Source: JAYFRC01 sp034926415
GTDB taxonomy: Bacteria > Bacillota > Clostridia > Oscillospirales > Oscillospiraceae
Reading direction: 5' to 3'
Assembly (NCBI GenBank): GCA_034926415.1
Contig: JAYFRC010000034.1
Span: 7,432 to 71,431, forward strand
Length of the DNA stretch: 64,000 nt
Every line of letters begins with the position of its first letter. The first letter of the stretch is position 1. The translations under genes and the position numbers were made by a program. Below are positions 24,560 through 31,251 of this stretch, in pieces. The notes under the pieces were generated by a model. It was not told where the DNA came from. It did no database searches and was given only the letters and a program-made list of their open reading frames with translations.

Positions 24560-25227
24560 GGCGCGTCCTCCCTCATCCTGTATCCTACGCCGCGGACAGT
24601 CTCGATATAATCGCCGCATTCACCGAGCTTTTGCCGCAGAGTCCTGACATGCACGTCGACCGTGCGGCTCTCGCCGTCAAAGGAATAACCCCAGACGCCG
24701 CTTAGCAGCTGGTCGCGGGTAAACACGCCTCCGCGGTTTTCAAGCAGGAATTTGAGAAGTTCGTATTCCTTCAGCGTCAGCGCAACTATCTTTCCGTCCG
24801 CTTCCACGCGGTGGCGCGGGGGATAAATCGTCAGCTTTCCGAAAGTGAGCGTGTCCTCCCCGCTCTCCGTGCGGCGGAGAAGCGCGCGTATGCGCGACAT
24901 CAGCTCCATCATGCTGAACGGCTTTGTCACATAATCGTCGGCTCCGCAGTCAAGACCCGTTACCTTGTCGAATTCCGTGTCCTTTGCGGTAAGCAATATG
25001 ACGGGGAGAAAACCCGTTTCGGGCGAAGCGCGAAGGCGTTTGAGCACGCTTATCCCGTCCTCTCCGGGAAGCATCAAATCCAGTACGAGCAGGTCGGGCG
25101 CGCCGGCTTTCATGCGTATCCAGAATTCCGCGGGGGTTTCAAAGCCCTCGGCATCCATGCACGCCGAGGTAAGCGCGTAAACTACGAACTCCCTTATATT
25201 GGCGTCGTCTTCAAGAACGTAAATCAT
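24556..25227 (-). CDS. phoB: Response regulator PhoB/PhoP (OmpR family)
   Basis: A 223-residue two-domain regulator. The receiver has the acidic pair EDD at 6-8, phospho-acceptor aspartate in LVLDLMLP (about 51) and lysine in VTKPFS. The C-terminal winged helix (about 128-220) shows LTLKEYELLKFLLENRGGVFTR and RTVDVHVRTLRQKLG. It should bind Pho boxes such as the repeats upstream of pstS at 29547-29600. ATG 25227 is preceded by AAAGGAGGCGCG. It lies 19 bases downstream of phoU. Confidence 0.88.
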   Translation of the reverse strand: MIYVLEDDANIREFVVYALTSACMDAEGFETPAEFWIRMKAGAPDLLVLDLMLPGEDGISVLKRLRASPETGFLPVILLTAKDTEFDKVTGLDCGADDYVTKPFSMMELMSRIRALLRRTESGEDTLTFGKLTIYPPRHRVEADGKIVALTLKEYELLKFLLENRGGVFTRDQLLSGVWGYSFDGESRTVDVHVRTLRQKLGECGDYIETVRGVGYRMREDAP

Positions 25228-25246
25228 ATCGCGCCTCCTTTCCCTT

Positions 25247-25912
25247 TCAGATGTCTATCTCTCCGTGGCGGTGCTTTGCGTTTGTTCCAGTTATCGAGTA
25301 CTCCACCCACTCCGCGATATTGACGGCGTGGTCGCCGATGCGCTCGAGATACTTCGCTATCATCAGCATATCAAGAAATTCCTCGCCGTCGCCGGGGTTC
25401 TCGGCTATCAGAGCGATAAGCGCCGTCTTCACCTCGTCGAAAAGAGCGTCGACGCCGTCGTCCTCGGCCATGACCTCGCGGGCGAGAGCCAAGTCCTTTT
25501 TGACGAACGAATCCACGCTGTCCGCTACCATGCGGCACGCGGCCTCGGCCATGGCACGTATCGGGACTCTGTCCCGCACGACTCCGGCGCCGACTATCTT
25601 CGCTATGTCGGCTATATCCGCCGCCTGGTCGCCGATGCGCTCCATGTCGGAAATCATCTTCAGCGCCGACGAAACCGTGCGCAGATCCCGAGCGACCGGC
25701 TGTTGGCGAAGCAGCAGCTTCATGCACAGGTCGCTTATATCCGTTTCCTTCTGGTCTATCTCCCGCTCCGCCGCGTAAGCTTTTTCGCAGAGCTCCTGAT
25801 TGTTTTCGCTCAGCGCCTTTGCGGCCGAGGCTATCGCTTCCTCGCACATCGCGCCCATCGTGATGAGCTCGTTGTTGAGCCTTACAAGCTGTTCTTCAAA
25901 TTTAGTCCTCAT
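25247..25912 (-). CDS. phoU: PhoU phosphate signalling protein
   Basis: A 221-residue all-helical protein with the two PhoU repeats, each with the metal-binding E/D-x3-D pattern (SDMERIGDQAADIADI near residue 75 and KYLERIGDHAVNIAEW near 190). PhoU links Pst transport to PhoR. I start at ATG 25912 because this matches the family's M-R/K-x-x-F-E start; an upstream TTG at 25924 would have a ribosome site only one to three bases away. It begins 4 bases after the pstB stop. Confidence 0.9.
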   Translation of the reverse strand: MRTKFEEQLVRLNNELITMGAMCEEAIASAAKALSENNQELCEKAYAAEREIDQKETDISDLCMKLLLRQQPVARDLRTVSSALKMISDMERIGDQAADIADIAKIVGAGVVRDRVPIRAMAEAACRMVADSVDSFVKKDLALAREVMAEDDGVDALFDEVKTALIALIAENPGDGEEFLDMLMIAKYLERIGDHAVNIAEWVEYSITGTNAKHRHGEIDI

Positions 25913-25916
25913 GGCG

Positions 25917-26666
25917 TCATCCAAACCTTCCTGTTATATAGTCTTCAGTCCGTTTGTCCCTCGGCGTTGAGAACAGGTCCACCGTCTTCCCGAATTCGAC
26001 CATTTCGCCAAGCAGGAAAAATGCCGTCTTATCCGAAATGCGCGCAGCCTGCTGCATGTTGTGGGTGACCATAACAATAGTGTAATCTTTTTTAAGTTCC
26101 GTGACAAGGTCTTCTATCTTCGCCGTAGATATCGGGTCGAGCGCCGACGTGGATTCGTCCATAAGCAGGACCTCCGGGCCAACTGCCAGCGCGCGCGCTA
26201 TGCAAAGCCTCTGCTGCTGTCCGCCGGACAGTCCGAGCGCGTTTTTTTTGAGTCTGTCCTTTACCTCGTCCCATATGGCCGCCGCGCGGAGCGATTTTTC
26301 CACCGTCTCATCCAATTTTACGCGCGAGCGCACGCCGTGCGTGCGCGGGCCGTAGGCGATGTTGTCGTATATGCTCATGGGGAACGGATTGGCCTTTTGA
26401 AATACCATGCCGACGCGGCGGCGGAGGACGTTGACGTCCATATTGCCGTATATGTCCTCGCCGTCGAGACGCACGCCGCCTTCGATGCGGCAGCCCTCCA
26501 CGATGTCGTTCATGCGGTCAAGCGTTTTGAGCAGCGTGCTCTTGCCGCAGCCGGAAGGGCCTATGAATGCGGTTATTTCGTTTACCGGTATCGAAAGGTC
26601 TACGTCCTTGAGCGCGTGGAAGTCCGTGTACCACAGATTTAGTTTTTCTATCTCAAATTTATTCAT
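25917..26666 (-). CDS. pstB: Phosphate ABC transporter ATPase PstB
   Basis: A 249-residue single-domain ATPase with intact motifs: Walker A GPSGCGKSTLL (about 34), Q-loop FQKANPFPMS, signature LSGGQQQRL (about 144), Walker B LLMDESTSALDP, and H-loop VTHNM. The phosphate-type loop ANPFPMSIYDNIAYGPR identifies PstB. It energises the PstC/PstA channel at the inner face of the membrane. It starts 15 bases after pstA. Confidence 0.95.
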   Translation of the reverse strand: MNKFEIEKLNLWYTDFHALKDVDLSIPVNEITAFIGPSGCGKSTLLKTLDRMNDIVEGCRIEGGVRLDGEDIYGNMDVNVLRRRVGMVFQKANPFPMSIYDNIAYGPRTHGVRSRVKLDETVEKSLRAAAIWDEVKDRLKKNALGLSGGQQQRLCIARALAVGPEVLLMDESTSALDPISTAKIEDLVTELKKDYTIVMVTHNMQQAARISDKTAFFLLGEMVEFGKTVDLFSTPRDKRTEDYITGRFG

Positions 26667-26681
26667 ATTATCTCGTCCTTC

Positions 26682-27521
26682 TTACCGCGACGCGACGCGT
26701 TTTGCGACCTGCGCGGAAGCCGCATTTATTAACACCACCAAAATCAGCAGTACGACGCCCGTGGCATAGGCCGCCTCCATGTGCAGTCCCTCGTTCCACA
26801 GCGCATACATATGCACCGCGAGCGTGCGGCCGGAGGATGTGAGTCCCGCGACGCCCGTTACCGTACCGGAGGTGAATATGAGCGCGGCGGTCTCGCCGAC
26901 TATTCTGCCTATGGCCAGTATCACGCCAGCCGCTATGCCCGGCATCGCCGAGGGCACGACTATTTTGAATACCGTGCGGAGTCTTCCCGCGCCGAGGCCG
27001 AAGCTTCCCTCGCGGAACATATCCGGCACCGCGAGCAGAGCTTCCTCCGTCGTGCGCAGGATGGTCGGAAGAACCATTATCGTAAGCGTCAGCGTTCCGG
27101 AAAGCAGCGAGTAGCCGAAGCCAAGCGTTATATTGAAAACAAGATAGCCGAACAGTCCGTAGACTATCGACGGTATGCCCGCAAGCGTCTCGGTCGTAAG
27201 GCGTACGAGCTTTACGAGCCTGCTGCCGCGCTTTGCGTATTCGGCAAGGTAGATGGCCGAAAAAACGCCCAGCGGCACCGACAGCGCGAGAGCTATGAGC
27301 GTGACCGTCACCGTGTTTATTATCGCGGGAAGCATCGAGCAGTTATCCGACGTGTACTTCAGCGCAAACAGCGACGGTGTAAGGTTCGGCACGCCCTTTA
27401 TGAGTATATATATAACGAGCGAAGCGAGAACAAACACCGTGACCGCGGCCGACGCAAATACCACGATGCGTATTACAAGCGAACCAAGGTGCGCTTTTGT
27501 TTTTGTTTTTGTCCTGCTCAT
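26682..27521 (-). CDS. pstA: Phosphate ABC transporter permease PstA
   Basis: A 279-residue permease with six predicted membrane segments and the EAA-type cytoplasmic loop (LGAGRLRTVFKIVVPSAMPGI near residue 175). Its GIPSIVYGLFGYLVF loop (near 115) is characteristic of PstA/PstC. ATG 27521 overlaps the pstC stop by four bases (ATGA), indicating coupled translation of the two channel subunits. Confidence 0.93.
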   Translation of the reverse strand: MSRTKTKTKAHLGSLVIRIVVFASAAVTVFVLASLVIYILIKGVPNLTPSLFALKYTSDNCSMLPAIINTVTVTLIALALSVPLGVFSAIYLAEYAKRGSRLVKLVRLTTETLAGIPSIVYGLFGYLVFNITLGFGYSLLSGTLTLTIMVLPTILRTTEEALLAVPDMFREGSFGLGAGRLRTVFKIVVPSAMPGIAAGVILAIGRIVGETAALIFTSGTVTGVAGLTSSGRTLAVHMYALWNEGLHMEAAYATGVVLLILVVLINAASAQVAKRVASR

Positions 27522-28372
27522 TTGCTCTCCCCCTTCCTCTTAATGCATGAAAATGAAAGGTTTATAAGCATTATGAACACAAACAGCACAACGCCGGTGG
27601 CAAACAGCGCCTCGCGGTGAAGGTCGGTCGCGTAGCCCATCTCAATGACAATATTAGCCGTCATCGTGCGGACTCCCGAAAGTATTCCCGCCGGCATCGC
27701 GGTCTGGTTTCCGGCGACCATGATTATGGCCATCGTCTCGCCTATCGCGCGGCCCATGCCGAGCACGACGCCTGCCAGCACTCCCGACTTGGCGGCCGGA
27801 AGCACGGAGAAGAAAACGCTTCTCTCTTTCGTCGCGCCGAGAGCCAGCGAGCCCTCGAAATATGCCTCCGGTACGGCGCGAAGCGACGATTCGGCCACGC
27901 CGATTATAGTGGGAAGTATCATTATGCCAAGCAGTATCGACGCGGTCAATATGCTCTTTCCGCTGCCTCCGAACAGTGTCTGCATAAGCGGAACTATGGC
28001 CATCAGTCCGAAAAATCCATAGACTATCGACGGTATGCCTGCCAGGAGATCAACCGCGGGCTTCGCAATCTTATATATTCCCTTCGGGCAAAAGCGAGCC
28101 ATGAACACGGCCGTAAGTATCCCAAGCGGAACTCCGAACACCATGGCTCCGGCCGTGACGTATATGCTTCCGACTATCATCGGGAATATGCCGTAGAGGT
28201 CGCTGTTCGGCTTCCAGACCGTGCCGAAAAGGAATTTGAGTGGACCTATCTCCACTATCGCCGGTATGCCGCTTTTGAAAAGGAAGATGCAGATAACGGC
28301 CACCGCGAATATCGATACGCACGCCGCCACCATAAATATGGCGTGCATGGCGTTTTCCTTGAATGCGTTCAT
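27518..28372 (-). CDS. pstC: Phosphate ABC transporter permease PstC
   Basis: A 284-residue permease with six membrane segments, the GIPSIVYGFFGLMAIVP loop (near 113) and the EAA-type loop LGATKERSVFFSVLPAAKSG (near 178). AAAGGA lies about 13 bases before ATG 28372, a rather long distance; that site is the 3' end of repeat element A (28381-28520), which fills most of the gap from pstS. Its production relative to pstS may therefore be set by that element (inference). Confidence 0.93.
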   Translation of the reverse strand: MNAFKENAMHAIFMVAACVSIFAVAVICIFLFKSGIPAIVEIGPLKFLFGTVWKPNSDLYGIFPMIVGSIYVTAGAMVFGVPLGILTAVFMARFCPKGIYKIAKPAVDLLAGIPSIVYGFFGLMAIVPLMQTLFGGSGKSILTASILLGIMILPTIIGVAESSLRAVPEAYFEGSLALGATKERSVFFSVLPAAKSGVLAGVVLGMGRAIGETMAIIMVAGNQTAMPAGILSGVRTMTANIVIEMGYATDLHREALFATGVVLFVFIMLINLSFSCIKRKGESK

Positions 28373-28380
28373 AGCTGTTG

Positions 28381-28520
28381 CCCATTCCTTTCATTTTGTT
28401 CAAGTCACAAAACGACCTCAAAAAAGGATGGTCATAGTGTGAACGTTTTGCTGCCGGCGCGAAAACAGCGTGCAAAACCACCTTGAATCAAATGAGGTTT
28501 GAACTTCTTTCAAACCTTTT
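28381..28520 (-). repeat. Intercistronic structured element, copy A (pstS-pstC gap)
   Basis: One of three related ~140-base elements (others at 44852-44998 and 52282-52423), read here on the minus strand. Hairpin H1 is AGGTTTGAA-AGAAG-TTCAAACCT; the other copies have A-T pairs where this copy has G-C, a compensatory change. H2 is closed by GTTTTGC and GCAAAAC. H3 is ATGACC...GGTCGT with CCTTTT in its loop. The 3' end is GAAAGGAATGGGCA, the ribosome site of pstC. About 60-70 percent identical to the other copies by eye. Confidence 0.75.
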
Positions 28521-28525
28521 GCCTT

Positions 28526-28560
28526 GCTCGCGGAACGAGCCCGGGACTCCTGCCCCGGGC
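28526..28560 (-). other. Hairpins directly after pstS
   Basis: GCCCGGG-N8-CCCGGGC (28539-28560) followed by GCTCG-N5-CGAGC, without T-runs. Likely stabilises the pstS mRNA, as is common after binding-protein genes. Confidence 0.55.
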
Positions 28561-28593
28561 GCTCTCCGCTTATATTTACTCTGATGTTTCGCT

Positions 28594-29505
28594 TTACTGT
28601 ATCTCGCTCCAATCGGTCGTCTTGCCGGTGTAGATGTCGCAGACCTGCTCGTTCGTCAGTCCGTCTATCGTGTTGTTCTTGTTCACGATGACCGCGATGC
28701 CGTCCATGGCGATGACCGTGGCGCTGACTCCCGCGGCAGTCTCGCTGTCCTTAAGGGCGCGCGAAGCCATTCCGATGTCGCACAGGCCCTCTGACGTCGA
28801 GGTAACGCCTGTCGTCGAGTCGCTCGTCTGTATCTCGACCTGCGCGTTCTTATTGGCGGCTTCGTATGCCTCGCCAAGCTTCTCCATCACGGGAGAGACG
28901 GAAGAGGAACCCGCGACCGTTATCTTGCCGGACGCGCCGTTTGCGCTGTAAGCGCCAGTGCTGCTCTGGCTGATATAGCCGTTGTCCTCGATGACCTTCT
29001 GTCCATCGTCGCTGAGAATAAAGTTGATAAAGTCCTGCGCGACATCGCTGACGTCGCCCTTGGTCACAATATTGAAGGGGCGCGCAATTTTGTATTCGCC
29101 GCTCTTGATGTTGTCGACCGTGGCCTCGGCGCCGTCTATCTTCAGCGCCTTGACGCTGTCGTCAAGCGATCCGAGGGAGATGTATCCGATGGCCGCGTCG
29201 TTGCCGGCGACGGTTGTGAGCATGACGGCGGTGGAGTTTGTGATTTCGGCGGTATCAATGGTGTTGTCCACCTTGTTGCCGCTCGAGTCCTTCTGCTCGA
29301 CACCGAACAGTTCGATGAACGCACCGCGCGTGCCGGAGCCGTCCTCGCGGGATACTACGCTTATAGCGCCGGTCGTGCCCGAAGCAGTTCCTGAAGTCGT
29401 TCCTGAAGTGCTGCCGCTGCTGCCGCTGCTGCCGCAGCCGGCCAGAAGCCCGATGAGCATCGCGCCGGACATTGCGGCGCAGAGAATTTTTTTAGTATTT
29501 TTCAT
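28594..29505 (-). CDS. pstS: Phosphate-binding lipoprotein PstS, circularly permuted
   Basis: A 303-residue lipoprotein with lipobox LAGC (C24) and a G/S/T-rich linker to about residue 46. In ordinary PstS the order is ITIAGSTSV...DIFTGKITNW...then SREDGSGTRGAF...GYI. Here SREDGSGTRGAF comes first (52-63), continuing through GYISLGSLDDSVKAL and DFINFILSDDGQK to DNGYISQSS (about 182). Only then comes ITVAGSSSVSPVMEKL (195-210), QTSDSTTGV, DIGMASRALKDSE, AMDGIAVIVN and DIYTGKTTDW (290-299), ending at WSEIQ. All phosphate-contact motifs are present. First gene of the pst operon, with AAAGGAG before ATG. Function as extracellular phosphate receptor is still likely. Confidence 0.9.
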   Translation of the reverse strand: MKNTKKILCAAMSGAMLIGLLAGCGSSGSSGSTSGTTSGTASGTTGAISVVSREDGSGTRGAFIELFGVEQKDSSGNKVDNTIDTAEITNSTAVMLTTVAGNDAAIGYISLGSLDDSVKALKIDGAEATVDNIKSGEYKIARPFNIVTKGDVSDVAQDFINFILSDDGQKVIEDNGYISQSSTGAYSANGASGKITVAGSSSVSPVMEKLGEAYEAANKNAQVEIQTSDSTTGVTSTSEGLCDIGMASRALKDSETAAGVSATVIAMDGIAVIVNKNNTIDGLTNEQVCDIYTGKTTDWSEIQ

Positions 29506-29546
29506 TTTTCAAATTAACTCCTTTCACCTCTCGGTTACAGTTACAT

Positions 29547-29600
29547 TGTAAAATCCGTCTGTAAAATCCGTAACCGCGGTATTGTTAAATCTGTGTAAAA
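29547..29600 (-). promoter_or_regulatory. Pho-box-like direct repeats upstream of pstS
   Basis: Read on the minus strand: TTTACA-N5-TTAACA (29583-29599), the 11-base period of Firmicute PhoP boxes, plus two more TTTACA units at 29547-29552 and 29560-29565 that belong to a 13-base tandem repeat. Probable PhoB binding region controlling pst. Confidence 0.55.
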
Positions 29601-29649
29601 TTGTTCTGCATTATACGCGCATCGGATTTTGCCAAAATATTATCTTTTC

Positions 29650-29705
29650 TTGCAAAAGAACGGCTTTTCGTCTATACTGTATCCTATTAAATATATACTG
29701 TATCC
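29650..29705 (+). promoter_or_regulatory. metF promoter with 12-base direct repeat operator
   Basis: TTGCAA (29650-29655), 17 bases, TATACT (29673-29678). The word TATACTGTATCC occurs at 29673-29684 and again at 29694-29705, exactly 21 bases apart (two helical turns), the first covering the -10 box. No SAM or cobalamin riboswitch is recognisable in the short leader. Confidence 0.55.
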
Positions 29706-29737
29706 CGCTAATCTGCGAAAGTACGGAGGCGTGAGCC

Positions 29738-30607
29738 ATGAAGCTATCAGAAATACTTAACACTGACCGCATGACGATATCCTGCGAGCTGTTTCCGCCA
29801 AAGGAAGGCTCCGGCCTCGTCGGCGCGCACGACGTCGTGCGCCGTATGGCGGAGCTGCGCCCTGCATATATGAGCATAACCTACGGCGCGGGCGGCGGCA
29901 CAAGCCCGATGACCGTCGATATGGCAAATGAGATACAAAACGTCAACGGCGTTCCGGTGCTGGCGCATCTGACCTGCGCCTCCTCAACGCGCGAGCAGGT
30001 GGAAAGCGTGCTCGACCAGCTCCGCGAAAGAAAGATAGAAAATATCCTCGCCCTGCGCGGAGACATTCCGCAGGACGCGCCCTTCCCGCTGCCGAATCAG
30101 TACCGCCACGCCAGCGAGCTCATGCGCGAGATATCGGCCTCCGGAGATTTCTGCATCGGCGGAGCATGCTATCCCGAGGGGCATCCCGAGTCCGCGGCCG
30201 TGGCCGACGACATAGAAAACCTTAAATACAAGGTGGATGCCGGATGCAGCTTTCTTACAACACAGATGTTTTTTGACAACAACGTCATGTACAACTATTT
30301 GTACAAGCTGCTCAAAGCGGGAATACGCGTCCCGGTCGTCGCCGGAATCATGCCCGTGACGAACGGAGCGCAGATAAAACGAATCTGTGCGCTCTCCGCC
30401 ACAAAGCTTCCCGCGCGCTTCATCGCCATTGTCGACCGCTTCGGCGGAAACCCCGACGCAATGCGGCAGGCCGGAATCGCCTACGCGACCGAGCAGATAA
30501 TAGATCTCGTCGCGAACGGTGTGAACCACATACACATCTATTCAATGAACCGCCCGGAGATAGCCGGGGGTATAATGGATAACCTCTCGGAGATAATCGA
30601 AAGATGA
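29738..30607 (+). CDS. metF: 5,10-methylenetetrahydrofolate reductase MetF
   Basis: A 289-residue FAD TIM-barrel: CELFPPKEGSG near residue 16, SITYGAGGG near 46, LTCASSTREQV, ALRGDIP near 107, and TTQMFFDNNVMYNY near 172. It reduces methylene-THF to methyl-THF, the methyl donor of the MetH encoded two genes on. ACGGAGG lies 9 bases before ATG 29738. Its TGA overlaps the next ATG. In anaerobes it may also serve the methyl branch of acetogenesis, but no such genes are adjacent. Confidence 0.93.
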   Translation: MKLSEILNTDRMTISCELFPPKEGSGLVGAHDVVRRMAELRPAYMSITYGAGGGTSPMTVDMANEIQNVNGVPVLAHLTCASSTREQVESVLDQLRERKIENILALRGDIPQDAPFPLPNQYRHASELMREISASGDFCIGGACYPEGHPESAAVADDIENLKYKVDAGCSFLTTQMFFDNNVMYNYLYKLLKAGIRVPVVAGIMPVTNGAQIKRICALSATKLPARFIAIVDRFGGNPDAMRQAGIAYATEQIIDLVANGVNHIHIYSMNRPEIAGGIMDNLSEIIER

Positions 30608-31251
30608 TGAAAATTCCAGAAAAGGAAGCGCTCCGCTATTTCGGTCTTTGTGGAGGCGAGGGCGGCGAAGAGGCGCTTTCACTGCTGCGCTCCGTTATCG
30701 CCGAGTACGAAAAAGGCATAGAGCCGCGCTTCGTTATGCGCGAATTCCCGTGCGATGTTTCGGACGGGCGCGTAAGCGTCGGCGGCATGAGCTTTGAAAG
30801 CCGCAGCCTTGCGAAACATTTGGCGGGCTGCGCCCGCGTCGTGCTTTTCGCGGCGACGCTCGGCGCGAAGGCCGACGTCATGGCGCGCGCGTTTTCCGTG
30901 CGCTCGGCCGCAATGGGCGCGGCGGCGCAGGCTGCCGGAGCCGCTATGGTGGAGCGTTTCTGCGACGACGAGTGCAAGGCGCTCGAGAGGAAGTATTCTG
31001 AAGAGGGGCTTCACATTACTCCGCGCTTTTCGCCGGGATACGGCGACCTCGATATAAAATATCAGAGCAATTTCTTCGCCCTGCTCGACGTGACGCGGCG
31101 CATCGGCGTGACGCTAACCGAAACGCTGATGATGGCGCCGTCGAAATCCGTGACCGCCTTTATCGGGATAACCGATTCTCCCGCGCACAGCTTTTCAAAA
31201 TGCCTCGACTGCAAAAATACCGACTGCCCATTCCGGAGGGAATCGCAATGA
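30604..31251 (+). CDS. MetH reactivation-domain protein (stand-alone)
   Basis: A 215-residue protein corresponding to the C-terminal AdoMet-binding activation domain of E. coli MetH. SPGYGDLDIKYQSNFFALLD near residue 140 matches the family's R-x-S-P-G-Y-x-x-x-P/x segment, and MMAPSKSVTAFIGI the M-x-P-x-x-S-x-x-G segment. A C-terminal CLDCKNTDCPFRR adds a four-cysteine motif found in stand-alone forms. It would re-methylate oxidised cobalamin on the MetH encoded next, which lacks this domain. Overlaps both neighbours by four bases. Confidence 0.85.
   Translation: MMKIPEKEALRYFGLCGGEGGEEALSLLRSVIAEYEKGIEPRFVMREFPCDVSDGRVSVGGMSFESRSLAKHLAGCARVVLFAATLGAKADVMARAFSVRSAAMGAAAQAAGAAMVERFCDDECKALERKYSEEGLHITPRFSPGYGDLDIKYQSNFFALLDVTRRIGVTLTETLMMAPSKSVTAFIGITDSPAHSFSKCLDCKNTDCPFRRESQ

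Noticed and set aside
29506..29737. SAM or cobalamin riboswitch upstream of metF
   Set aside because: The leader after the promoter is only about 50 bases, too short for either class.
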